Assembly (NCBI RefSeq): GCF_003597675.1
Contig: NZ_CP030827.1
Coordinates: 3,162,001-3,226,000 of the forward strand
Length of the DNA: 64,000 bases
From: Neorhizobium sp. NCHU2750
Lineage (GTDB): Bacteria; Pseudomonadota; Alphaproteobacteria; Rhizobiales; Rhizobiaceae
Reading direction: 5' to 3'
The position numbers and the translations under genes are program-made. The notes beneath the pieces are model-generated. The model was given only the letters and a program-made list of their open reading frames with translations. It was not told where the DNA came from and ran no database searches. This document shows positions 50,255 through 58,972 of this stretch, piece after piece. Each line of letters begins with the position of its first letter. Position 1 is the stretch's first letter.

Positions 50255-50400
50255 CCCTCCCAACCCTCCCCACAAGGGGGAGGGCTTAACCCGGCGGAAC
50301 CGCCGTGCACCAATCGGGGCAGGCGTCTGCGGCAAGTCTTCTCCCCCCTTGTGGGGGAGATGGCCGGCAGGCCAGAGGGGGACTTTCTGTCCCCTCAGAG
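50255..50400. repeat. Rhizobial intergenic mosaic-type palindromic repeat
   Basis: Between the aminotransferase and SDR stops lies a block of GC-rich short palindromes: CCCTCCCC-acaa-GGGGGAGGG, CTCCCCC-ttgt-GGGGGAG and GGCC-ggca-GGCC, ending in CAGAGGGGGACTTTCTG. This layout is that of the RIME-like repeated elements common in intergenic regions of Rhizobiaceae. It probably forms stem-loops in the transcripts of both convergent genes. Only one copy is visible in the window. Confidence 0.65.
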
Positions 50401-50403
50401 CCC

Positions 50404-51165
50404 CTACTTCGCTTCCCGATACACCTGGAACGGTGCCCAGGACTGGCTGACCGGCATGATTTCCAGCGTGTTGATGTTGACATGCGCCGGCAGCGAGGCG
50501 ACCCAATAGATCGTCTCCGCGATATCTTCCGGCTGCAGCGGGTTTGCCCCGCCATAGAGCTTGTTATAGGCAGCCTGGTCGCCGCCGGTGCGCACCAGCG
50601 TGAATTCGCTTTCCGCCATGCCCGGCTCGATCGAGGTGACGCGCACGCCCTTGGCCGAAAGATCGCTTCTCAACCCGCGCGAAAACTGCTGCACAAAGGA
50701 CTTCGTCGCGCCATAGACATTCCCGCCCGGATAGGGCCAGTTGGCGGCAACCGATGCGAGATTGACGATCAGGCCGCGGCTTGCGATCAACTGGTCGAGC
50801 ATCAGCCGGGTGATGGTGACGAGACCGGTGATGTTGGTGTCGATCATCGTCTTCCACTGGTCGAGATCGCAGTCCTGGGCCGGTCCCGTGCCGAGCGCCA
50901 GTCCGGCATTGTTGACCAGTGCATCGATCTTGGAAAACTCGGCCGGAATGGCAGCGAGCGCCGCGCGCGTTGCCGCCTCGTCGCGAATGTCGAACACCAG
51001 ACCATGGGCTCGGGTCGGGCCGCCGAGTTCCTCGACCAGCGCATCGAGCCGGTCCTTGCGCCGTCCGGTGACGACGACCTTCCAGCCTTCCTTGGCAAAT
51101 CGGCGGGCAATCGCCTGGCCGAAGCCTGCCGTTGCGCCGGTTATGAGCGCCGTGCGTGAACTCAT
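50404..51165 (-). CDS. Short-chain dehydrogenase/reductase (YdfG-like)
   Basis: The 253-residue SDR has 'TALITGATAGFGQAIARRFA' (cofactor TGxxxGxG), 'VVVTGRRKDRLDAL' (basic residues favouring NADP), 'IDALVNNAGLALGTGPAQD', the catalytic Ser in 'LIVNLASVAANWPYPGG' and 'VYGATKSFVQQF' (YxxxK). The tail 'LPAHVNINTLEIMPVSQSW' is typical of the YdfG group, which oxidises 3-hydroxy acids such as serine or malonic semialdehyde reduction products. AAGGAGATAGTG precedes ATG 51165. Confidence 0.88.
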   Translation of the reverse strand: MSSRTALITGATAGFGQAIARRFAKEGWKVVVTGRRKDRLDALVEELGGPTRAHGLVFDIRDEAATRAALAAIPAEFSKIDALVNNAGLALGTGPAQDCDLDQWKTMIDTNITGLVTITRLMLDQLIASRGLIVNLASVAANWPYPGGNVYGATKSFVQQFSRGLRSDLSAKGVRVTSIEPGMAESEFTLVRTGGDQAAYNKLYGGANPLQPEDIAETIYWVASLPAHVNINTLEIMPVSQSWAPFQVYREAK

Positions 51166-51654
51166 CACTATCTCCTTGTCTGAAATCACATGCGAAAGAA
51201 TACTTGAGTCAGCTCCAGCCATAACGCCCGGCACGATGATGACAAGCCCGATGCATCGAGAAAAGATAAGCCGCCAACCTGGAACCGGCAGACATTGATT
51301 GATCCACGACAACCGCAACAGATCCAGATTTCACGGACAGCAGAACCAGAGTTCGTGATCGTGAATTTCATCCGATACCGTACTCCGGCCTGGCGAAAAT
51401 CCAGCACTTTCAGTGCATGAATTCCCACCCGCGGATAACCAATCGGAATTCCACCACGCGGATCTTGAGAAAAACTGACTAGCGGATACGCAAACTACGC
51501 CTCATTTTTCCGCATCCGAAGCAAGATCGGCAGTGTCCTATGCGTCTTTCGCCGTCTCCTGTGCTACTATGACGGAGAGGCCAGTTGTCAGTTGTCAACG
51601 GACATGGTTAGCTTCCGGTCAACATGAGCGGCAGAAAGCCGCCAGGGGAACTGC
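51166..51654. other. Intergenic region upstream of the ureohydrolase gene
   Basis: 489 bases with no credible gene. Near the ureohydrolase start it carries a tandem heptamer GTTGTCA-GTTGTCA-AC (51584-51599) just downstream of a -10-like TACTAT (about 51564). The SDR promoter must also be here. Confidence 0.5.
51584..51599. promoter_or_regulatory. Tandem heptamer repeat at the ureohydrolase promoter
   Basis: GTTGTCAGTTGTCAAC is two direct copies of GTTGTCA, 55 bases before the ATG. MocR regulators are known to bind direct repeats, and a MocR gene lies 3 kb away; the link is inference. Confidence 0.35.
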
Positions 51655-52671
51655 ATGACGACATCCGACTTCCGCCCGATCTCGGGCGTCGATCTTCCGC
51701 GCTTTGCCGGCATCGCAACCTTCATGCGACTGCCGCATATCACGCTGGATGACGCACGTCTGGGCGCGGTGGATATCGGCCTGATCGGCGTCCCGTGGGA
51801 TGGCGGCACGACCAATAGGCCCGGCCCGCGCCACGCGCCGCGTCAGTTGCGCGACCTTTCGACCATGGTGCGCCACCAGAACGGCGCCACCAGAATTCGC
51901 CCCTTCGACCTCGCCAATTGCGCCGATCTTGGCGATGTCGGCCCGAACCCGGCCGATATCGAGGATTCCATGAACCGTATCACCGCCTTCTACGACGCGG
52001 TAAAGGCGGCCAGCATCCTGCCACTGACGGCCGGTGGCGATCATCTGTCGTCCCTGCCGATCCTGCGTTCGCTCGGCCGCGACAAGCCGCTGGGCATGAT
52101 CCATTTCGACAGCCATACCGATCTCTTCCATTCCTATTTCGGCGGTTTCAAATACACCCACGGCACCCCCTTCCGCCGCGCCGTCGAGGAAGGTCTGCTC
52201 GATCCGAAACGCGTCTGCATGATCGGCATCCGCGGCCCCGCCTATGATTTCGAGGATCGCGACTTTGCCGATGCAGTCGGCATTCGCGTCATCCCGATCG
52301 AGGAGTTCCACGCCCGCGGCGTCGAGGACGTGATGGCCGAAGCCCGCGCTATCGCCGGCACCGGCGACACCTATGTCAGCTACGACATCGACTTCATCGA
52401 CCCGGCTTTCGCGCCGGGCACGGGCACGCCGGAAATCGGCGGACCGAACAGTTTCCAGGCGCTTCAGGTGGTGCGCGAACTGCGCAGCCTCAACATCGTC
52501 GGTGCCGATTTGGTGGAAGTCTCTCCGCCCTTCGACACGAGCGGCGCAACGGCCTTTCTCGGTGTCACAGTCATGTTCGAGTTGCTCTGCGTGCTGGCCG
52601 AGGTCAGAAGCCTGCGCGGCAAGACCTCCGGCTCGCAGCAACAAGCGACATTGCCTGCAATGGCCAAGTAA
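51655..52671 (+). CDS. Ureohydrolase (agmatinase/guanidino-acid hydrolase family)
   Basis: The 338-residue arginase-fold enzyme has all dinuclear-Mn motifs: 'ILPLTAGGDHLSSLPILR' (GGDH), 'LGMIHFDSHTDLFHSYF' (DxHxD) and 'VSYDIDFIDPAFAPGTGTPE' (DxDxxDP). Near the N-terminus is 'IGVPWDGGTTNRPGPRHAPR'. It releases urea from a guanidino compound; agmatine, 4-guanidinobutyrate, 3-guanidinopropionate or guanidine itself are possible. AGGGGAACTGC precedes the ATG. It begins a run of genes with a polyamine-type ABC importer, so the substrate is probably imported. Confidence 0.88.
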   Translation: MTTSDFRPISGVDLPRFAGIATFMRLPHITLDDARLGAVDIGLIGVPWDGGTTNRPGPRHAPRQLRDLSTMVRHQNGATRIRPFDLANCADLGDVGPNPADIEDSMNRITAFYDAVKAASILPLTAGGDHLSSLPILRSLGRDKPLGMIHFDSHTDLFHSYFGGFKYTHGTPFRRAVEEGLLDPKRVCMIGIRGPAYDFEDRDFADAVGIRVIPIEEFHARGVEDVMAEARAIAGTGDTYVSYDIDFIDPAFAPGTGTPEIGGPNSFQALQVVRELRSLNIVGADLVEVSPPFDTSGATAFLGVTVMFELLCVLAEVRSLRGKTSGSQQQATLPAMAK

Positions 52672-52837
52672 GGGGGCAAGTAAAGGGAGGACCACGACGC
52701 AGGACTGATCGTAATTGCATGCTTCTGACATCGAACTGCAGACTGCCGGCAGCGACCATATCGCCGCCGATTACGACCCAAAGTCCGGGAAACCGGCGGC
52801 AACATGAATAATGGTCATCAAAACCGGGAGCATTCCG

Positions 52838-53968
52838 ATGAGCATTCTGAAATCACCGCTTACACGTCGTACAATCCTCAAGTCGTCTGCGATCGGCGCC
52901 GGCATCATCGCCTCGCCGGCCGTCATCTCCTCCAATGCGCTCGCCTCCTCCGGCGAAGTCAACTTCACCGGTTGGGCGGGTTATCCCGGCATGGCCGAAA
53001 AGGTCTTCCCCGCCTTCACAAAGGCGACCGGCATCAAGGTCAACTTCACCGAACAGCCCGACCAGGACACGATGTTTGCCCAGGCGAAGATCTCGCTTGC
53101 AACCGGCGCCTCCGACATCATCGAGCCGACGCTTGACCGCGTCACCGCCTGGAACGCCAACGGCCTGATCCAGGGCTGGGACCTCGGCAAGCTCTCGATC
53201 GACAACTACGCCGATGGCCTGGCCAACGGTTCCGCCGCGGAAGCCGCCACGATCGACGGCAAGCGCATGTTCGTGCCCTCCGTCTGGGGCACCGAGGCGC
53301 TCGTCTATTCCAAGAAGGAATTCCCGACCGAATACGGCAAGGCAAGCCTCGGCGACCTGTTCAACCCGGATGTCAATGTGACGGTGCGCGGCCACTCGGC
53401 TCTCGCTGCCATGGGGCGCTGGATGGATGCTCAAGGCAAGCTGCCGAAGCCGTGGATCGACGGCTACAAGGACGAGAAGACCATGGTCGAACTGTGGGAT
53501 ATCGCCCTTGCCGAGGCCATCAAGGTCAAGGCCAACATCGTCCAGTTCTGGAGCGGTGAGAACGACGCCCAGGCGGCATTCCGCACCAATGGCGCAGCGC
53601 TCGGCCTCTGCTGGGATTCGACCGGCTTCAACATGGCCAAGGAAGGCTATGGTTATGTCTCTCCGAAGGAAGGAGCATTTGCCTGGAACCAGGGCCTGGT
53701 TCTGATGAAGAGCGCCAAGAATGTCGAACAGGCGCACGAATTCGCCAAATGGGTCTCCACCGCGGAAGGCTCGGCTCTCTGGGCGACCGCCTTCTCCGCC
53801 AACCCGGTCGGCAAGGGCGGCATAGACAAGATGGATCCCTCCGTATCCACCTATTACAAGTCGAGCTTCCCGGGAGATTCCATCTCCAAACTCTACTGGT
53901 GGCCGGCACAGTCCGCCTGGTTCCTCGCCAAGCGCGGCGAATATGCCGACAAGTACAAGGCAGCGTAA
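52838..53968 (+). CDS. ABC transporter periplasmic binding protein (polyamine/PotD type), Tat exported
   Basis: The 376-residue protein has a leader with 'SPLTRRTILKSSAIGAGIIA', a twin-arginine signal, then a PotD/PotF-like extracellular solute-binding domain: 'VNFTGWAGYPGMAEKVFPAF', 'TKATGIKVNFTEQPDQD', 'FVPSVWGTEALVYSKKEFPTE' and 'AAFRTNGAALGLCWDSTGFN'. The likely ligand is a polyamine or guanidino compound. ATG 52838 is chosen because CGGGAG lies seven bases upstream; an ATG at 52811 is a poorer option. A strong stem-loop follows the gene. Confidence 0.9.
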   Translation: MSILKSPLTRRTILKSSAIGAGIIASPAVISSNALASSGEVNFTGWAGYPGMAEKVFPAFTKATGIKVNFTEQPDQDTMFAQAKISLATGASDIIEPTLDRVTAWNANGLIQGWDLGKLSIDNYADGLANGSAAEAATIDGKRMFVPSVWGTEALVYSKKEFPTEYGKASLGDLFNPDVNVTVRGHSALAAMGRWMDAQGKLPKPWIDGYKDEKTMVELWDIALAEAIKVKANIVQFWSGENDAQAAFRTNGAALGLCWDSTGFNMAKEGYGYVSPKEGAFAWNQGLVLMKSAKNVEQAHEFAKWVSTAEGSALWATAFSANPVGKGGIDKMDPSVSTYYKSSFPGDSISKLYWWPAQSAWFLAKRGEYADKYKAA

Positions 53969-53986
53969 CGCGTTTGCTCGTCACTG

Positions 53987-54027
53987 ACCTATCCGCCGGG
54001 ATCATCAGCATCCCGGCGGATAGGTCC
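53987..54027 (+). other. Perfect 17-base-pair stem-loop between binding protein and ATPase genes
   Basis: GACCTATCCGCCGGGAT (53987-54003) and ATCCCGGCGGATAGGTC (54011-54027) form a perfect stem with a 7-base loop CATCAGC. No T-tract follows. Such a structure after a binding-protein gene typically shields the upstream mRNA 3' end and lowers read-through, giving excess binding protein. Confidence 0.8.
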
Positions 54028-54066
54028 CTGCAGTACCCGGATCGGTATAGAGGAAAAGCGGTCGAT

Positions 54067-55161
54067 ATGAGTGCCAGTGTAGAGCTACAGGACGTTTGCG
54101 CGGATTTCGGGGGATTCCGCGCGGTGGACCACGTATCGGTAGATATTCAGGCCGGAGAGTTCTTCTCCTTCCTCGGCCCGTCCGGGTGCGGCAAGACGAC
54201 GATCCTCAGAATGGTGTCCGGCTTCATCTCGCCGACCAGCGGCACGGTCCGCATCGGCGGCAAGGACATGCGCGACCAGCGGCCGAACCAGCGGCCGACG
54301 GCGCTGATCTTCCAGAACCTCGCACTCTTCCCGCTGATGTCGATCTGGGAAAACATCGCCTTCGGCCTCGAGGTTCGTGGCGTCGACAAGAAGACCCGCC
54401 GCAAAAAGGCAGAGGAGCTCCTGGCCCTTGTCGACCTGCCCAATGCCGCCGACAAGTCGGTGAGCCAGCTGTCCGGTGGCCAGAAGCAGCGCGTCGCGAT
54501 TGCCCGCGCGCTCGCCGTCGAACCCTCCGTCATGCTGCTCGACGAGCCGCTTTCGGCGCTCGATCTGAAACTGCGCCAGCATATGCGCACCGAGCTTCGC
54601 GCCATCCAGAAGCGCACCCAGGTGACCTTCATCTACATCACCCACGATCAAGGCGAGGCGCTCGCCATGTCGGATCGTGTCGCGGTCATGTCCCACGGGC
54701 GCCTGCAGCAGGCAGCCCCGCCGCGCGATATCTACGACAATCCGTCAAACGGCTTCGTCGCCTCCTTCGTCGGCGAGAACAACATCTTTGCAGGCCGCCT
54801 TGCCGAACGGAACGGCATGCACGGAACCTTCGTCAGCGACGACGGCACCTTCCACGGCAGGCTCGGCCCCGGTGACCTGCAGGCGCCGAAACTCTATGTC
54901 CGGCCCGAACATGTACGCCTTGCCAACGCCGAAGGCGGCGAGAACTGCATGCCGGTGCAAGTCACCGACATCGCCTTCGAGGGCAATTTCATTTCCATCC
55001 AGACGCAGGACCATCTCGGCCGGATGGTCGTGTCGGAAGCCCGCAACGACGGCACGACACCGCTGCCCGAACGTGGCGAAAAGCTCTTCGCCAGCTTCGA
55101 TCGCGACCGCGCCATGATCCTTCCCGACGAAGCGCCGGCCTTTGCGGAAAAAGCTGCATGA
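54067..55161 (+). CDS. ABC transporter ATPase (PotA type)
   Basis: The 364-residue ATPase shows Walker A 'FLGPSGCGKTTILRM', Q-loop 'LIFQNLALFPLMSIWENI', signature 'SQLSGGQKQRVAIARALA', Walker B 'VMLLDEPLSALD' and switch 'YITHDQGEALAMSD'. A TOBE regulatory domain from about residue 240 follows ('FVGENNIFAGRL', 'LYVRPEHVRLANA'). It energises uptake through the two following permeases. It overlaps the next gene by four bases (ATGA). Confidence 0.95.
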   Translation: MSASVELQDVCADFGGFRAVDHVSVDIQAGEFFSFLGPSGCGKTTILRMVSGFISPTSGTVRIGGKDMRDQRPNQRPTALIFQNLALFPLMSIWENIAFGLEVRGVDKKTRRKKAEELLALVDLPNAADKSVSQLSGGQKQRVAIARALAVEPSVMLLDEPLSALDLKLRQHMRTELRAIQKRTQVTFIYITHDQGEALAMSDRVAVMSHGRLQQAAPPRDIYDNPSNGFVASFVGENNIFAGRLAERNGMHGTFVSDDGTFHGRLGPGDLQAPKLYVRPEHVRLANAEGGENCMPVQVTDIAFEGNFISIQTQDHLGRMVVSEARNDGTTPLPERGEKLFASFDRDRAMILPDEAPAFAEKAA

Positions 55162-56042
55162 AGGACCTTCTCAACCGCTACGGCCTACCGCTGACGACGC
55201 TGATCTGCCTGCTCGTGGCTTTCTGGCTGCTGGTCCTGGTCATCCTGCCGAACCTCTACCTGTTCGAGAATTCGTTCCGCCCCTATCTGCCGGTTCAGGA
55301 GATGGGCGGCCCGAAGGACGTCTATACGCTGAAGAATTACCTGACCTTCGTCGAGAGCCCGATCCACATCACCGTGTTTTTCTCGACCATTCTGTATTCC
55401 TGCGTCGTCACGGTCATCTGTTTCGCGATCACCTATCCGCTCGCCTATTATCTGGCAAAGAACGTTTCCGTCCGCAGCCTGCCGACGCTGTTTTTGATCC
55501 TGACGATCCCGCTCTGGGTCAGCGAGATCATGCGCTCCTTCGCCTGGTTCATCATCCTGTCGCTACGCGGTCCGCTGAATTTCTTCCTCGTCAACCTGGA
55601 CATTATCGACAAGCCGATCCGCTGGATGACCGGGTTCCGCTCGGTCATCATCGGCCTCGTCTATACCTACGTCCTGTTCATGCTCTTCCCGATCTACAAC
55701 GCCATCCAGTCGCTCGACACCAATCAGTTGGAAGCCGCCGAAGATCTCGGCGCTCCCTGGTGGCGCATTCACTGGCGCATCGTACTGCCCCATTCAAAAC
55801 CCGGCATCGCGTCGGGATCGGTGATGGTCTTCATGCTTTCGGCCGGCTCGATCCTGGTGCCGACTTTGCTCGCCTCGACCAATTCGCGCTGGTTCACCGA
55901 AATCATCCAGCAATGGATGTTCGAATCGCTCGACTGGAATACCGGCTCCGCCTACGCCTTCCTGCTGCTGATTCTCTGCACCGTCTTCGTCACGCTGGTG
56001 ATGAAGATCTTCAGGGTCAAGCTGTCCGACATCGCAAAGTAG
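55158..56042 (+). CDS. ABC transporter permease (PotB type)
   Basis: The 294-residue inner-membrane permease has six segments. The first is 'LICLLVAFWLLVLVILPNLY'. The ATPase-contacting EAA loop is 'LDTNQLEAAEDLGAPWWRIHWRIVLPHSKPGI'. It belongs to the PotB/spermidine-putrescine group and forms the channel with the following PotC-like protein. Confidence 0.93.
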   Translation: MKDLLNRYGLPLTTLICLLVAFWLLVLVILPNLYLFENSFRPYLPVQEMGGPKDVYTLKNYLTFVESPIHITVFFSTILYSCVVTVICFAITYPLAYYLAKNVSVRSLPTLFLILTIPLWVSEIMRSFAWFIILSLRGPLNFFLVNLDIIDKPIRWMTGFRSVIIGLVYTYVLFMLFPIYNAIQSLDTNQLEAAEDLGAPWWRIHWRIVLPHSKPGIASGSVMVFMLSAGSILVPTLLASTNSRWFTEIIQQWMFESLDWNTGSAYAFLLLILCTVFVTLVMKIFRVKLSDIAK

Positions 56043-56055
56043 AGGAGAGACGATC

Positions 56056-56853
56056 ATGACCCGCAAGTCGGACTGGCTATTTCGCCTCTACCTCATCCTC
56101 TTCCTCGCCTACATGCTGCTGCCGCTGATCATCATGGGTGGTGCGGCCTTCAACGACAGTCGCTTCCCCTCGGTTTATCCATGGCAGGGCTTCACCTGGA
56201 ACTGGTTCATCGAACTGTGGAACGATACGCGCCTGCTGAACTCGTTCCGCAACACGCTCATGGTGGCCGTGGCGGTGGTCGTGATCTCGGTGCCGATCGG
56301 CACGGCATCCGCCATTCTCGTCAACAGCGTTGCCGGCGCGGTGCGCAGCACGCTTTACGGTCTCATGGTCGCCCCGATCCTCATTCCCGGCGCCGTCATC
56401 GGCATTTCCACCCTGCTGTTCTGGAATACGATGTCGGTCGCACCCGGCCTGCACCTCTCGGTTCTGGGCCAGGTCTCCTATATCTCCGCCTTCGTCATGC
56501 TCTTGGTACTGGCACGGCTGCAGAGCTTCGACCGCTCGCTGGAGGAAGCAGCCCTCGATCTCGGCGCCAGCCATGCCCAGGTGGTGAGAAGGGTCCTGCT
56601 GCCGCATCTCTATCCGGCGCTGGGCGCCGGTGCAGCGATCGCCTTCTTCCAGTCGATCGAGAATTTCAACGTCACGCTCTTCACCCGCGGTCCCTATGAC
56701 ACGCTGACCGTCTATGTGTTCTCAAGGGTCCGAAGCGGCATCACGCCGACCATCAACGCACTGGCCGTGCTGATGATCCTCTTCACCATCGCCGCAATCG
56801 TGATCGTCGAAGTGGCTCGATTGCGGGAAGAGCGGCGCCTGTCTGCGAAATGA
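56056..56853 (+). CDS. ABC transporter permease (PotC type)
   Basis: The 265-residue inner-membrane permease has six segments and the EAA loop 'RSLEEAALDLGASHAQVVRRVLLPHLYP'. Other marks are 'YMLLPLIIMGGAAFNDSRFP' and 'YDTLTVYVFSRVRSGITPTINALAV', as in PotC/YdcV. GAGGAGAGACGATC precedes the ATG. It is the last gene of the importer operon and is convergent with a response regulator gene, with only six bases between stops. Confidence 0.93.
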   Translation: MTRKSDWLFRLYLILFLAYMLLPLIIMGGAAFNDSRFPSVYPWQGFTWNWFIELWNDTRLLNSFRNTLMVAVAVVVISVPIGTASAILVNSVAGAVRSTLYGLMVAPILIPGAVIGISTLLFWNTMSVAPGLHLSVLGQVSYISAFVMLLVLARLQSFDRSLEEAALDLGASHAQVVRRVLLPHLYPALGAGAAIAFFQSIENFNVTLFTRGPYDTLTVYVFSRVRSGITPTINALAVLMILFTIAAIVIVEVARLREERRLSAK

Positions 56854-56859
56854 TCGCGG

Positions 56860-57261
56860 TCAACAGCCGGCACTCGTCATGCTTGTCTGGTTGAGAAGAC
56901 CGCTGATCGCGGCAATCAGTTGCGCCGGCACGAAAGGCTTCTGGATGAGCACGCTGTTGGGCACGCCATGCGACGTCCATTCGGCAGCACTGTCGGCCGT
57001 CACGTAGACGATCGGAATGCTGGCAACGCATTGGCGGGCATGCTGACCGACCTGCCAGCCATTGGCCCCCTTGCCGAGGCGGATATCGGTGATCACGCCG
57101 GAAAAATTCTCGGCATCCCGGTCGAGCGCGGCAAACGCCTCTTCGCCGGTGGAGACCGATGTGACCTGAAACCCATTTTCCGTCAGCAGCTCTTCCGCAT
57201 CGAGCCGCAACAGATGGTCATCCTCGACCAGAAGCAATTGCACTGACAATTCGTCCGCCAT
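56860..57261 (-). CDS. Single-domain response regulator
   Basis: The 133-residue CheY-like receiver has acidic residues 'LLLVEDDHLLRLDAEELL', the phosphoacceptor Asp in 'SGVITDIRLGKGANGWQVG', the conserved Thr in 'IPIVYVTADSAAEW' and the Lys in 'VLIQKPFVPAQLIA'. There is no output domain, so it may act by protein contacts or in a phosphorelay. Similar short receivers in rhizobia pair with hybrid or HWE kinases. AGGACGGACT precedes ATG 57261. The 253 bases upstream hold its promoter and nothing else I can see. Confidence 0.88.
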   Translation of the reverse strand: MADELSVQLLLVEDDHLLRLDAEELLTENGFQVTSVSTGEEAFAALDRDAENFSGVITDIRLGKGANGWQVGQHARQCVASIPIVYVTADSAAEWTSHGVPNSVLIQKPFVPAQLIAAISGLLNQTSMTSAGC

Positions 57262-57514
57262 AGTCCGTCCTAACGGATGCGCAGACCGTATCCGCCACCG
57301 CATCCTTCCTTGCCAGCTCCAACCTGTGGTTTCAGCCAGCCCCGTCGGGATCGATAACGCAATCAGTGAGATGTAGTTCCCCATTCTGACACAATCTTCG
57401 GGGGATGCTTACCGAGCGTAATCTAAATGCATCACCCCGCGCCCCAAATCGGGACACCGCGCGCGTGAACGGGTTGCCAGGCGGGGGAATATCGAACGCG
57501 CAGGAGCGACTGCC

Positions 57515-58048
57515 CTATTGAAGCGCAACCAATGCGGACAGCCTGTCGCGCGGAGACATGCAGGCGTGGCGGCGCCATGCGCTCGGCGTCGTGCCGGTAA
57601 CGCGGCGGAACACCCTCGACAGGTGGGACTGGTCGGCCAGCCCGCAATCGAGCGCGATTTCACAAAGCGGCGCATCGCTGGTCAGCATCCTGTACTTGGC
57701 GTGATCGACCCGGCAGCAGACGATGTAACTGTGCGGAGAAACGCCGAAGGTCGACTTGAATGCGGAAGAGAAGTAGCTGGTGCTGAGCCGCACCAGTTGG
57801 GCCAGTTCATCCAACGGAATGCCATGGCCGATCCGCGCCTCGATATGCTGCCTGATCTTCTTCACCTGCCAGGGTGCCAGCCCGCCGGTCGTGCCTTGCG
57901 GCAGATCGGAAATCTCAGGCATGTCCGCCGCAACGATCCTCAATGCGGCGGAGCGGCGTGTCTGGGCGGCAACCTGTTCGGCGCAGGACGAACCGGACAT
58001 ATCGAGGGCATGGATCTGGCGGGCAACAACAGCTGCGGTGGCGGACAT
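57515..58048 (-). CDS. AraC family regulator without a ligand-binding domain
   Basis: The 177-residue protein consists mainly of the C-terminal-type AraC DNA-binding domain: two helix-turn-helix units in 'KIRQHIEARIGHGIPLDELA', 'QLVRLSTSYFSSAFKSTFGVSPHSYI' and 'LCEIALDCGLADQSHLSRVFRRVTGTTPSAWRR'. The N-terminal 70 residues resemble no sensor domain, so it may respond to its own level or to a partner. CAGGAGAGCGAAG precedes the ATG. It is divergent from the FixJ-type regulator gene. Confidence 0.88.
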   Translation of the reverse strand: MSATAAVVARQIHALDMSGSSCAEQVAAQTRRSAALRIVAADMPEISDLPQGTTGGLAPWQVKKIRQHIEARIGHGIPLDELAQLVRLSTSYFSSAFKSTFGVSPHSYIVCCRVDHAKYRMLTSDAPLCEIALDCGLADQSHLSRVFRRVTGTTPSAWRRHACMSPRDRLSALVALQ

Positions 58049-58246
58049 CTTCGCTCTCCTGTGGACCTGTTGAATTTTGACAGGTGCATATTGAAGCGCC
58101 TCGCCCGATCCGGATATTCTACGGTCAGTCCGTTTTCATACCCATGGGTTTTACAACCCTATACTCGGGTATGATTGCCGCCGGCCCGGCAGCCCGAATA
58201 GGGTCGACAGAGCAGGTAGCGTGCCAAAAACCGCCGAATTGAGGAT

Positions 58247-58864
58247 ATGACGGAAAGCCCAATCATATTGGTTGTCGATGACGAACCGCTGGTGCGGCAG
58301 TCGCTCGATTCGCTGCTGCGCTCGGTGGGTTACCGCGTTCGCACCTTCGCCACCGCACTGGAACTCTACGAGGACGACCGCCTTCCCGAAGCGAGTTGCC
58401 TCATCCTCGATATAAGGCTGCCCTTCACCAGCGGGCTCGACTTCCAGCAGAAACTTTCTGAACGCGGCGTCACCATCCCGATCATCTTCGTCACCGCCCA
58501 TGGCGATATCCCGATGACCGTGCGGGCAATGAAAGCGGGAGCCGCCGACTTTCTCTCCAAGCCCTTCCGCGATCAGGATATTCTCGATTCCGTCGCAGCC
58601 GCCGTTGCCAAGCATCAGGCCTTTCTCGGATCGAGCCGCGCCGAGACGGACATCCGGTCGCGCTTCAACCAGCTCTCCCCGCGCGAACAGCAGATCATGG
58701 TCATGGCGACCACCGGCCTGATGAACAAGCAAATCGCCGGCGAGCTCGGCCTCAGCGAAATCACCGTGAAGATCCACCGTGGCAAAGTCAGCCGCAAGAT
58801 GAACGCCAAGACCTTTGCCGACCTCGTCAAAATGGCCGAAACGCTCGGCCTGTCGCGCGACTGA
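58247..58864 (+). CDS. FixJ/NarL-type response regulator
   Basis: The 205-residue protein has a receiver domain ('ILVVDDEPLVRQSLDSLLRS', phosphoacceptor Asp in 'SCLILDIRLPFTSGLDF', 'PIIFVTAHGDIPMTVRAMKAGAADFLSKPF') and a LuxR-type helix-turn-helix ('LSPREQQIMVMATTGLMNKQ', 'LGLSEITVKIHRGKVSRKM'). Its partner kinase is probably the PAS histidine kinase at the end of the window, the usual FixL-like pairing, but they are 3.6 kb apart. GAGG lies just before the ATG. Confidence 0.92.
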   Translation: MTESPIILVVDDEPLVRQSLDSLLRSVGYRVRTFATALELYEDDRLPEASCLILDIRLPFTSGLDFQQKLSERGVTIPIIFVTAHGDIPMTVRAMKAGAADFLSKPFRDQDILDSVAAAVAKHQAFLGSSRAETDIRSRFNQLSPREQQIMVMATTGLMNKQIAGELGLSEITVKIHRGKVSRKMNAKTFADLVKMAETLGLSRD

Positions 58865-58972
58865 ACGGAAAATCCCGCGCACGAAACCACCCCGATAAAC
58901 CGGTGTATAATTTAAACCTGCCGCGTCAGGGCGCATATTGGGGTCAGTTCGAAAGACCGGGTTTCCCGGAGA

